Source of the DNA: Planctomycetaceae bacterium
Lineage (GTDB): Bacteria; Planctomycetota; Planctomycetia; Pirellulales; Thermoguttaceae
DNA: 50,548 nucleotides
Assembly (NCBI GenBank): GCA_012719125.1
Contig: JAAYAY010000215.1
Location: 1-50,548 of the forward strand
Direction: 5' to 3'
Under the pieces are notes generated by a model, which had not been told where the DNA came from, did no database searches, and worked only from the letters and a program-made list of their open reading frames with translations. The position numbers and the translations under genes are program-made. This document shows, in pieces, positions 26,893 through 34,995 of the stretch (position 1 is its first letter; each line of letters opens with the position of its first letter).

Positions 26893-28272
26893 GTGTCTGA
26901 TCAACGCATTTCCCCCCGCACGCTGAAAGGTTTCCGCGACTATCTGCCCGAGGCGATGATCCCTCGCGAGCGGCTCATCGAGACGGCCCGGACCGTCTAT
27001 CGCTCTTACGGCTTCAGCCCCATCGATACCCCGGCGCTGGAATATCTGGAGATCCTGGCGGGCAAGGGGGGCGAGGAGACCGACAAGCAGCTCTACAAGT
27101 TTCAGGACCAAGGCGATCGCTGGGTGGGGATGCGATTCGACCTGACCGTGCCCCTGGCCCGTTTTGCCGCCCAGCACATCGGCACGCTGGGCACGCCCTT
27201 CAAGCGCTATCACATCGCCACCGTCTGGCGCGGGGAGAAGCAGCAACGGGGCCGCTACCGCGAATTCATGCAGTGCGATTTCGACACGATCGGCACGCTC
27301 TCGGTGGCGGCCGACATCGAAACGGCCCTGGTCATCCACGACCTCTTCCGCATCATCGGCTTCGACGCCTTCACCATCCGCGTCAACAACCGCTTGGTGC
27401 TCACCGGGTTGCTGGAGCGGTTGGAGCTAGCCGACCAGGCCACGCCGATCCTCCGCGCCATCGACAAGCTGGCAAAGATCGGTCCGGACCTGGTGGCCGA
27501 AGAGATGCAGGCCACGGCCGGAATGAGCCCGGCCCAGTCGGCGGAAGTCCTCCGTCTGGCCGACATTCAGGGCACCAACGACGAGATCCTTTCGCAGCTT
27601 GACCCCCTCGTGGCCGGAAGTCAGAAAGGGGCCGAAGGTATCACTCGCCTCGACCAGTTGCTCCAGGCCGTGCAGGCGGCCGGCGTGCCCCAGCAGCGGC
27701 TGGTACTCGACGTCTCGATCGCCCGGGGGCTCGACTACTACACGGGCACGATCTACGAGACCTTTCTCGACGCGCTGCCGGGCATCGGCAGCGTTTGTTC
27801 CGGCGGACGCTACGACAACCTGGCGGAACTCTACACCAAGCAGGAACTGCCGGGCATCGGTGCTTCGCTCGGGCTGGATCGTCTGCTGGCCGCCATGGAA
27901 GAACTGCAAATGATCGAGAAGGTGCAAACCCCGGCGCCCGTCTTCATTCCTTTCTTCGACCAGGATCGCCTCCACGAATACCTGCAACTGGCGTCCACGC
28001 TCCGCGCCGCCGGAATCGGCGTCGAGATCTACCCGGAACCGAAGAAACTGGGCCAGCAACTGAAGTACGCCGACCGTCGCGGTTTCCGCGTCGCGCTGAT
28101 CGCCGGCCGCAACGAGTTCGAGTCCGGCACCTGCCAGGTGAAGGACCTGGCCGCTGCCACCCAACAGGACGTTCCTCTGACGAGCGACGGCGCAGCCCTC
28201 GTTGCCGCCGTTCGGGCCCTGCTGGCCCGTGGGTCGCTCCTGCCGGGTGCGACTGGTGCGGGCCCCACATGA
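26893..28272 (+). CDS. hisS: Histidyl-tRNA synthetase
   Basis: 459 aa, GTG start. Class II signatures: LKGFRDYLPE, motif 2 with RYREFMQCDFDTIG, the HisA box RGLDYYTGTIYET, and motif 3 with GIGASLGLDRLLA. A C-terminal anticodon-binding domain (~335-430) follows. It charges tRNA-His with histidine. No Shine-Dalgarno is visible because the heptamer array abuts the start, so initiation may depend on coupling or on the array. Slightly longer than the usual ~425 aa, with a low-complexity tail. Confidence 0.96.
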   Translation: MSDQRISPRTLKGFRDYLPEAMIPRERLIETARTVYRSYGFSPIDTPALEYLEILAGKGGEETDKQLYKFQDQGDRWVGMRFDLTVPLARFAAQHIGTLGTPFKRYHIATVWRGEKQQRGRYREFMQCDFDTIGTLSVAADIETALVIHDLFRIIGFDAFTIRVNNRLVLTGLLERLELADQATPILRAIDKLAKIGPDLVAEEMQATAGMSPAQSAEVLRLADIQGTNDEILSQLDPLVAGSQKGAEGITRLDQLLQAVQAAGVPQQRLVLDVSIARGLDYYTGTIYETFLDALPGIGSVCSGGRYDNLAELYTKQELPGIGASLGLDRLLAAMEELQMIEKVQTPAPVFIPFFDQDRLHEYLQLASTLRAAGIGVEIYPEPKKLGQQLKYADRRGFRVALIAGRNEFESGTCQVKDLAAATQQDVPLTSDGAALVAAVRALLARGSLLPGATGAGPT

Positions 28273-28450
28273 GCGCCGTTCTCGGCGTCCTGGCGACTTC
28301 CCACATGGTTGCCTCGCTGAAGAGGCGATAGTGACACTCGGCAAGAGTCACCCACTATGTGTCCGACCTTGCGAGCGCCCCTTCTGTTGGGTACGCTTAG
28401 GTTCGAGTTGATCCGTCCGAGCGGCATTCTTCGAACCAGGAGTTCACGCC

Positions 28451-29932
28451 ATGAAACGACAGCCTGCTCTCCCCTCGTGCAGATGTGGTTGCAGTGATGG
28501 AATCGACCGCCGCGTATTCCTCACCGCGATGGGCGCCGCGGCCGGGGGAATCACCTGGGCAAGTTTGTCGGCGCAGGACGCTGAGGCGGCAACGCCCGTC
28601 AACAAGAAGGAAGGGGCAACGATTCGCTGCGTCTTCCTCTATCCGCCGTCGAGCACCTTCGCCGACGATCCCGACGGTTGGTGGAGTTGGCCCGGCAACG
28701 ACTTCGATGCGGAAGGCCGGCAGAAACAGTACATGGCCGCCTTGGGCGGGATGGAGAAGCGGCTGGGCGCCAAGATCGTCGTCGACCCAAAACCCGTCGC
28801 CTCGAAAGACGACGCCCAACGCGTTGCTGCGGAACTCCAGGCCTCCAAGCCCGACGGGTTGCTCCTGGTCATGTTCTACAATCGCAGCCTGAGCGACGCC
28901 GACCTGATCCTGCAGACCGCCGAAGAGCTGGGCCTGCCGACGGTCTTCTTCATCGGCCTGGGCGTCAAGCACGGCGCCGTCGGACAGTATCGCCGGCCGG
29001 GCGTTTACTTCATCCAGTCGCTCGACAACCTCGACGCCATCGAATACGGCGTTCGCATGATCAACACGAAGAAGCTGCTCGGCCAGAGCAAGCTGCTCAG
29101 CATCACCGAGGCCCCCGAGCCCCGCGAGGGAACCGAGAAGTTCTTCGGGATCAAGGTCCGCGTGATTCCTTTCGATAGCTACGCCAAGGAGTTCGCCGAG
29201 GTGAAACTCGGCACGGAAGCGGCTGAGCTAATCAAGGGGTTTAAGAGCGGGGCCGGCGAGATCCGGGGAGTCACCGAGGAGGCGTTTGAGAACGCCGCCC
29301 GGGCCCATTTCGCGCTCAAGAAGATGCTGGCCGACGAAGGGGCCGACGGGCTGACCATGAACTGCCTGCGCCGGGGAATGCTCAAGCCGTGCATGAGCTT
29401 CGCCACCCTCAACGGGCAATTAATTCCGGCCGCCTGCGAGAACGATTTCGGGGCCGTCTATACCCAACTCATCGGCCAACTGCTCACCGGCCGTCCGGGG
29501 TTCCAGGCAAACCCCTGCTACGACACGGAGAGCAACCACTACTATGCCTCCCACTGCACTTGCACCACCAGGCTGCACGGGCCTGAGGGACGCGAGGAGA
29601 AGTATCTGCTCCGGCGATTTGCCCACACGAACGAAGGCAGTTGTGCGATCCAGGTCTTCTGGCCCGAGGGCGAACCGGTGACAGTGGCCAAGTACTACAC
29701 CGGCGAACCGGCCAAGTTCGACGTCTACGCCGGCCGCGTCGTCACGTCGCACCCCATGCCCCCGGCCGCCGGCTGCACCACCAACGTCGAAGTCGAGATC
29801 ACCGACCGCCCCGACGCCTGCATGGTCGCCGGCCATCACAACCTGATCTTCTGCGGCGACTACGCCAGGCAGTTCCGCCTGTTTGCCAACCTCATGCGAA
29901 TGGAGTTGGCAGACACCGGATTTGTTGCATAA
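28451..29932 (+). CDS. Tat-exported L-fucose/arabinose isomerase-like protein
   Basis: 493 aa, AGGAG before the ATG. The N-terminus has a Cys cluster (SCRCGC) just before a twin-arginine signal, R20-R-V-F-L plus a hydrophobic stretch. The mature part has an FucI/AraA-like fold: GLLLVMFYNRSLSDAD, a TMNCLRRGM...PCMSFATLNG segment and HCTCTTRLHG. Related sugar isomerases work in the cytoplasm, so Tat export of this version is unusual. No isomerase activity can be claimed. It is 7 bp upstream of the kinase gene and probably co-translated. Confidence 0.78.
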   Translation: MKRQPALPSCRCGCSDGIDRRVFLTAMGAAAGGITWASLSAQDAEAATPVNKKEGATIRCVFLYPPSSTFADDPDGWWSWPGNDFDAEGRQKQYMAALGGMEKRLGAKIVVDPKPVASKDDAQRVAAELQASKPDGLLLVMFYNRSLSDADLILQTAEELGLPTVFFIGLGVKHGAVGQYRRPGVYFIQSLDNLDAIEYGVRMINTKKLLGQSKLLSITEAPEPREGTEKFFGIKVRVIPFDSYAKEFAEVKLGTEAAELIKGFKSGAGEIRGVTEEAFENAARAHFALKKMLADEGADGLTMNCLRRGMLKPCMSFATLNGQLIPAACENDFGAVYTQLIGQLLTGRPGFQANPCYDTESNHYYASHCTCTTRLHGPEGREEKYLLRRFAHTNEGSCAIQVFWPEGEPVTVAKYYTGEPAKFDVYAGRVVTSHPMPPAAGCTTNVEVEITDRPDACMVAGHHNLIFCGDYARQFRLFANLMRMELADTGFVA

Positions 29933-29939
29933 TACCTCT

Positions 29940-31472
29940 ATGTTCAACGAATCCACCGCCCATTTCGAACCTGTCCACTTCGTCGCCGGCACCCAGGCCG
30001 GATTCAGCGACGAGACGGTTGTCCTGCTGCGCCGGCGGCTCCTGGCGGCCGTGGCCCTCCTGGTCGCCGTCATGGCCTTCGGGGTCGTTGCCGACTTTCT
30101 TCAGGGCGACGTGCTCTGGTTCGGCGTACGATCGGTCGTGCTGGTGGCACTGATCAGTGCGGTCGTATTGCTGCGCTCGAAGAGGGTTCTGACGGTCGCC
30201 CAGCTTCGCGCCCTGGAAGTAGCCTGCTTCGGAATCGCAGCCGCCCAGATCCTGCTGGTGACGTCCAGCTTCCTCTACGATTTCGCGGCCGAGAACGACG
30301 CCGTCTCGGCCGTCAACGCCGCGGGGCACATGTTCACCGCCTGGGCGTTCCTCACGCTGCTCTACGGAATGTTCATCCCCAACGACTGGCGCCGCGCGGC
30401 CTGGATCCTCGGCCCTGCCGCCTTCGTCCCGCTCGTCACGGGCCTGTTGCTCGAGTGTCGCGAACCGGCGATTGCCGTCCTGCTACCCGATGATCACTTC
30501 GGCCTACCCATCTGGGCGCCCTTCCTGGCGTCGATTACCGCCGTGTTCGGGGCCCACGTGATCTACACGGTGCGGCGAGAGGCCTTTGAAGCCAAGCAAC
30601 TCGGCCAGTATCGGCTCAAGGACAAGCTGGGTTCCGGCGGCATGGGCGAGGTCTACGAAGCCGAGCACCAACTGCTCAAGCGGCCTTGCGCCGTCAAGCT
30701 GATCCGGCCCGACAAGGCCGGCGACAAGACGATACTGGCCCGCTTCGAACGCGAAGTCCGCGCCACCGCCGCCCTGACGCACTGGAACGTGATCGCCATC
30801 TACGACTACGGCCGGAGCGACGACGGCACGTTCTACTACGTGATGGAATTACTGCCCGGCATGAGCCTCGACCACCTCATCCGCAAGTGCCGCGTCCTGC
30901 CGGCCGATCGGGCCATCCATTTCCTCCACCAAGCCTGTGCCGCATTGAGCGAAGCCCATGCGAAGGGCCTCTTCCATCGCGACATCAAGCCGGCCAATAT
31001 CTTCGCCACCGAGCGTGGGGGCGTTTACGATGTCGCCAAGGTCCTCGACTTTGGGCTCGTCCGCGAAACGCTGACCAGTCTGGGCGAAGCCAATCTGACC
31101 CAGGCCGGCACGTTTAGCGGATCGCCGCTCTACATGTGTCCCGAGCAGGCCAAGTCCTACGACAAGCTCGATGCCCGCAGCGACATCTACTCGCTGGGGG
31201 CCGTCGCCTATCATCTCGTCACCGGCATCCCGCCCTTCTCCGGCGATAGCTCCTGGGACATCATCCTGGCCCACAGCCGCGACCCGGTCGATCCGCCCTC
31301 CAAAGTCCGCGACCTGCCGGCCGACCTCGAGCAGGTCATCCTGAAATGCTTGGAAAAAGCCCCCGAGAACCGCTACCAGACCGCCGCCGAACTGGCCGCC
31401 GCCCTGGAAGCCTGTGAAGCCTTCGGCAAGTGGACGCCCGAACGGGCGAAGAAGTGGTGGGAGGAGAAGTAG
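29940..31472 (+). CDS. Serine/threonine protein kinase with N-terminal six-helix membrane domain
   Basis: 510 aa. Start at the ATG 7 bp after the isomerase-like gene; the longer frame lies inside that gene. Six predicted TM helices (~31-53, 59-78, 92-113, 129-147, 153-172, 189-210), then a C-terminal Hanks-type kinase: glycine loop GSGGMG (231-236), K253 in AVK, HRDIKPAN (346-353), DFG (370-372) and CPEQ in place of APE. All catalytic residues are present. Most bacterial Hanks kinases have an N-terminal kinase and a single TM; here the sensor-like membrane part comes first. Target unknown, perhaps the co-encoded exported protein or its pathway. Confidence 0.92.
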   Translation: MFNESTAHFEPVHFVAGTQAGFSDETVVLLRRRLLAAVALLVAVMAFGVVADFLQGDVLWFGVRSVVLVALISAVVLLRSKRVLTVAQLRALEVACFGIAAAQILLVTSSFLYDFAAENDAVSAVNAAGHMFTAWAFLTLLYGMFIPNDWRRAAWILGPAAFVPLVTGLLLECREPAIAVLLPDDHFGLPIWAPFLASITAVFGAHVIYTVRREAFEAKQLGQYRLKDKLGSGGMGEVYEAEHQLLKRPCAVKLIRPDKAGDKTILARFEREVRATAALTHWNVIAIYDYGRSDDGTFYYVMELLPGMSLDHLIRKCRVLPADRAIHFLHQACAALSEAHAKGLFHRDIKPANIFATERGGVYDVAKVLDFGLVRETLTSLGEANLTQAGTFSGSPLYMCPEQAKSYDKLDARSDIYSLGAVAYHLVTGIPPFSGDSSWDIILAHSRDPVDPPSKVRDLPADLEQVILKCLEKAPENRYQTAAELAAALEACEAFGKWTPERAKKWWEEK

Positions 31473-31579
31473 CAGCCCCAATCGCTCAGTTCCGCGAATG
31501 GAGTACTCTTCTTCAGCGGACCGTGCTACCATCAGAGTCTGGCCAACTACGCTGCCCCGCACCCCAGGAGTCTCTCCCC

Positions 31580-32386
31580 ATGTCGCCTCTTCGTCCGGCA
31601 ATTCTGATAACCCTATGCACTGCCGGCGTCTCGTTTGCCGCAGAACCCTCCAGTCGCGTGCTCCATCGATTCGATGCTCCTGAGGCGGTGCAGGCCGTCG
31701 CGGTCGACGACGCTCACTTCTACGCCATCGCCAATACGGTCATCGGCAAATACGAGAAGGAGAGCGGCAAGTTGGTCGGGCGATGGAAGGCCTCGGAGGA
31801 GACACCACTCAAGCACATGAACGCCGGGATCGTTCTGGAGGGGAAGCTCTACTGCGCCCATTCCAACTATCCCCACGTCCCCGAAGCCAGTTCGGTCGAG
31901 ATCTTCGATACTGCAACTCTCGAACACGTCGGCAGTCACAGCTTCGGCATCTACGAAGGCTCCCTCACCTGGGTCGACTGGCACGACGACGCCTGGTGGG
32001 CCGTCTTTGCCCATTACTCCAGCAAGGCCGGCGACGACCCCTTCGCCAAGCCGACGGCCTACACCTCGCTGGTCAAATTCGATCCCCAGTGGCGGCGGAT
32101 GGCGGGCTGGACGTTTCCCGAAGAACTTCTGGAACGATTCACCCCACAGAGCTGCTCCGGCGGCGGCTGGGGCCCCGACGGGCAGCTCTACTCCACCGGT
32201 CACGACCTGGCAGAAATCTATCAACTGGAGCTTCCCGAGGCCGGCTCGACGCTGGTTCTGAAGAAGATCATCCCCGTCGAGATCACCGGGCAGGGCGTCG
32301 CCTGGGACAAGAGCCGCCCCGGAGTTCTGTATGGCATCAATCGCGCCAAGAAGCAGGTGATCGTGTCGGAGATCGTGACCGAATAG
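31580..32386 (+). CDS. Secreted beta-propeller-like protein of unknown function
   Basis: 268 aa from ATG 31580 (CAGGAG upstream). Signal peptide MSPLRPAILITLCTAGVSFA. The mature protein has repeated strand-turn patterns (AVAVDDAHFYAIANTVIGKY, HMNAGIVLEGKLYCAHSNYP, GGWGPDGQLYSTGHD, GVLYGINRAKKQ) typical of a propeller and similar to proteins often labelled cycloisomerase in planctomycetes. I see no proven catalytic residues. 107 bp after the kinase and before the repeat cluster. Confidence 0.72.
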   Translation: MSPLRPAILITLCTAGVSFAAEPSSRVLHRFDAPEAVQAVAVDDAHFYAIANTVIGKYEKESGKLVGRWKASEETPLKHMNAGIVLEGKLYCAHSNYPHVPEASSVEIFDTATLEHVGSHSFGIYEGSLTWVDWHDDAWWAVFAHYSSKAGDDPFAKPTAYTSLVKFDPQWRRMAGWTFPEELLERFTPQSCSGGGWGPDGQLYSTGHDLAEIYQLELPEAGSTLVLKKIIPVEITGQGVAWDKSRPGVLYGINRAKKQVIVSEIVTE

Positions 32387-32431
32387 CGCTGGATAGGTGC
32401 GACCGAATGTGAAGCTGATCGAAGCGATGAG

Positions 32432-32464
32432 CTGAGTGGGTGACGCCTGCCGGGCGTCACTCAG
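32432..32464. repeat. Hairpin 45 bp after the propeller-like gene
   Basis: GTGACGCC-tgccg-GGCGTCAC (8-bp stem, 32440-32460) with outer CTGA/TCAG pairs. No T-run follows. Possible transcript-end structure or dispersed repeat. Confidence 0.5.
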
Positions 32465-32515
32465 ATCAACTGGATACCTCCTCCCCGGTGTCGCACAGGC
32501 CGGCGGCCTTCGAAC

Positions 32516-32537
32516 GGTCGCACTTGCGAGTGCGACC
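32516..32537. repeat. GGTCGCACT hairpin
   Basis: Perfect 9-bp stem GGTCGCACT-TGCG-AGTGCGACC. The half-sequence GCAAGTGCGACC appears again at 32708-32719, so it is part of the composite repeat cluster. Confidence 0.6.
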
Positions 32538-32569
32538 AGGAGAACTGCAAAGTCCTCTTGTGGCAAGAA

Positions 32570-32719
32570 AGTAGCAGGCACTCTCCGAGCGCCGTTCGCG
32601 GGAAATCGGGATTTCCGGCAGTTCTGCGGACGGCACGGCGGAGCGTGCCTGCTACTTTCTTTGGCGGACGGCACGGCGGAGCGTGCCTGCTACTCTGCAG
32701 TTCCCCTGCAAGTGCGACC
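32570..32719. repeat. Composite repeat: two 31-bp direct copies and an inverted copy
   Basis: Two identical 31-bp units (32626-32656 and 32664-32694, beginning GCGGACGGCACGGCGG and ending GCCTGCTACT) and a degenerate inverted unit at 32570-32599 (AGTAGCAGGCACTCTCC...). All lie upstream of the sulfatase-ThuA operon. Family resemblance to the AGTAGCAGGCAC palindromes I recall from planctomycete genomes is from memory. Confidence 0.7.
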
Positions 32720-32809
32720 CACTTTCTTTGTGGGCGGCCCGCCGGGTTGGTACAATAGGCGTCTGTTTCCAGCCCGCGGCTTTCTCCGTTGCACCAAGGG
32801 AGCTTGATC

Positions 32810-34198
32810 ATGAGGACCCGCACCTGGCTCGTCTTCGTTGCCGTAGCGTGTTCGACATTCCTCGGGCTGGCGGCTGAACAAGCCGCAGGGGCCGAGCGGC
32901 CGAACGTGCTGTTCATCTTCACCGACGACCAGCGGTGGGACACGATCGCTGCCCTGGGCAATCCCGAGATCAAGACGCCCAACACGGACCGGCTCGTCGA
33001 CGAAGGCTTCACCTTCGACAACGCCTACTGCATGGGCTCGATGGTCGGGGCCGTCTGCCTGCCCAGCCGCACGATGCTGGCCACCGGCCGTTCGCTTTGG
33101 CGGATTCCGGAGAATCCTCGTGCCAAGACCGCCCCGCCGGGCGTGCCGCTGCTGCCGGTCGTCATGAACGAGGCCGGCTACGTGACCTTCCATTGCGGCA
33201 AGGCCGGCAACGCCTGCACCTTCAGCAACGCGGCCTTTCAAACGAACATCACCATGGAGAAACGCTCGGCCGACTCGGCCACCGAGTGCGGCAACCACGC
33301 CGTCGAGTTTCTCGAGAACCACGACGGCACGAAACCGTTCTTCATTTACCTGGCGCCGCCCGTCCCGCACGACCCGCGGCTGGCGCCGGCCGAGTTCGTC
33401 AATCTCTACGACCCGGCCAAGTTGACCCTGTCGAAGAACTTCATGCCGGAGCACGCGTTCGACAACGGAGAACTGCGGATCCGCGACGAGATGCTGGCCG
33501 CCTTTCCGCGCACGCCGGAGGAGATGCGGCAGCATCTGGCCGACTATTACGCCACCGTCTCCCACATGGACGCCGAGGTAGGCCGCATCCTCAATGTGGT
33601 GAAACAGCGCGGCTGGGCCGACAACACGGTTGTCATCTTCTCCAGCGATCAGGGGCTGGCCGTCGGCGGCCGCCACGGCCTGATGGGCAAACAGAATCTC
33701 TACGAGCATGTGAGGCCGCCGCTGGTGTTTGCCGGTCCCGGCATTCCGCACGGCCGCAGCCAGGCGCTGGTCTATCTCTTCGATCTGTTCCCCACAATCT
33801 GCGATCTGGCCGGCGCCCCGGTACCGGCAGTCGTCGAAGGGAAAAGCCTCCTGCCGGTGATCGAAGGCCGGCAGGCAAAGGTCCGCGACTGGCTGTTCGG
33901 CGCCTACAAGGATTGCCAGCGAATGGTTCGTGACGACCGCTGGAAGCTCATGGCCTACAACGCCGGGGGCGTGAAGAACACTCAACTCTTCGACCTGGCC
34001 AACGATCCCGACGAATTGCATGACCTGGCCGCCGATCCAAAGTTGGCTACTGAACGGTCGCGAATGGAAGAATTGCTCGCCCAGGCGAGAAAGGAGTTCG
34101 GCGACCCGATCGATTTCGATGCGGTGCCGCCGGTCGAAACCCAACCTGTCCAATCCGAAAACAAAACTGCGAAGAAACAACGTCGAAAGGAAGGATAG
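32810..34198 (+). CDS. Secreted sulfatase, operon gene 1
   Basis: 462 aa; ATG 32810 has AAGGGAG 7 nt upstream. Signal peptide ending near AAGAE. Active-site C83-L-P-S-R87 (formylglycine motif CxPSR) and DD in LFIFTDDQRW, later IFSSDQGLAVGGRHG. It should cut sulfate esters. The C-terminus is Lys/Arg-rich. The stop is 5 bp before the ThuA gene, so they form an operon. Confidence 0.94.
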   Translation: MRTRTWLVFVAVACSTFLGLAAEQAAGAERPNVLFIFTDDQRWDTIAALGNPEIKTPNTDRLVDEGFTFDNAYCMGSMVGAVCLPSRTMLATGRSLWRIPENPRAKTAPPGVPLLPVVMNEAGYVTFHCGKAGNACTFSNAAFQTNITMEKRSADSATECGNHAVEFLENHDGTKPFFIYLAPPVPHDPRLAPAEFVNLYDPAKLTLSKNFMPEHAFDNGELRIRDEMLAAFPRTPEEMRQHLADYYATVSHMDAEVGRILNVVKQRGWADNTVVIFSSDQGLAVGGRHGLMGKQNLYEHVRPPLVFAGPGIPHGRSQALVYLFDLFPTICDLAGAPVPAVVEGKSLLPVIEGRQAKVRDWLFGAYKDCQRMVRDDRWKLMAYNAGGVKNTQLFDLANDPDELHDLAADPKLATERSRMEELLAQARKEFGDPIDFDAVPPVETQPVQSENKTAKKQRRKEG

Positions 34199-34203
34199 CT
34201 GCA

Positions 34204-34995
34204 ATGAAGACAGCCGTTTCACGCCGTACTGCTCTTGGTCTCGGTGCCGCCGCTGTGGCGAGTGCGTTTTTGCCCCTGGAGGTCTGGGCGGCCTCGCCCA
34301 AACGCCGCGTTGTCGTCTGGTCGGAGGGCACCGCCCCCAAGAACGTCTATCCAAACGACATCAACGGGGCCATTGCCGACGCACTCAAGAAGTCGCTGCC
34401 CGATTGGGAGGTCGTGACGGCGAGTATCAACGATCCCGACCAGGGCGTGAGTGAAGAGTCGCTCAATATGACCGACGTGCTCATGTGGTGGGGACACAAA
34501 CGTCACCGCGACGTCAAGGACGAAGTCGTTGAAGCCGTCTTCAAACGCGTGAACGAGGGCGGGATGGGTTTCATCTCCCTTCACTCGTCACATTTTGCCA
34601 AGCCGTACAAGCGGCTCATGGGCACAGCGTGCACGTGGAGCGAATACAAGGCCGACGGCACTTCCGTGAGCATCACCGTCAAGGAACCCGACCATCCCAT
34701 CTGCAAAGGTGTCAAAGACTTCCAGCTACCTCTGATCGAGCGTTACGGCGAACCGTTTGCCGTACCGGAACCGGAGGCCGTGCCCTTGGACGGCGTGTAC
34801 ACCAAGCCGGACGGAACCAAGGCCCCGGGCCGCATGGGGCTCTGCTGGACGATCGGCAAAGGGCGAGTCTTCTATTTCACGCCCGGCCACGAAACCTACG
34901 ACGACTTCTTCCGTCCCGAGGTGAAGTTGATCATGGCCAACGCCGTGAAATGGGCCGCCGGGACCGATCGTCAAGAAAGGAGCACTTCTCGATGA
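34204..34995 (+). CDS. ThuA-domain (trehalose utilisation-like) exported protein
   Basis: 263 aa with an N-terminal Tat-like signal (SRRTALGLGAAAVASAFLP). The mature part has the ThuA glutamine amidotransferase-like fold: VVVWSEGTAPKNVYPNDINGAIAD, DVLMWWGHKRH, GMGFISLHSSH and RVFYFTPGHETYDDFF. ThuA proteins are linked to trehalose and other sugar catabolism; biochemical role unclear. Its TGA overlaps the ATG of the next sulfatase (ATGA), so translation is coupled. Confidence 0.93.
   Translation: MKTAVSRRTALGLGAAAVASAFLPLEVWAASPKRRVVVWSEGTAPKNVYPNDINGAIADALKKSLPDWEVVTASINDPDQGVSEESLNMTDVLMWWGHKRHRDVKDEVVEAVFKRVNEGGMGFISLHSSHFAKPYKRLMGTACTWSEYKADGTSVSITVKEPDHPICKGVKDFQLPLIERYGEPFAVPEPEAVPLDGVYTKPDGTKAPGRMGLCWTIGKGRVFYFTPGHETYDDFFRPEVKLIMANAVKWAAGTDRQERSTSR

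Larger units (their letters stand above)
32387..32809. other. 423-bp intergenic region rich in palindromic repeats
   Basis: No gene. It holds several hairpins and direct repeats listed separately. AAGGGAG at 32796-32802 is the RBS of the next sulfatase. The composition suggests a cluster of short dispersed repeats rather than promoter sequence alone. Confidence 0.6.

Noticed and set aside
28328-28358. Imperfect hairpin ATAGTG...CACTAT after hisS
   Set aside because: Weak pairing and no T-run; not strong enough to call a terminator, although hisS may end there.
32690-34354. 554-aa leftward frame opposite the second sulfatase
   Set aside because: Antisense shadow; the plus strand has CLPSR and a signal peptide.
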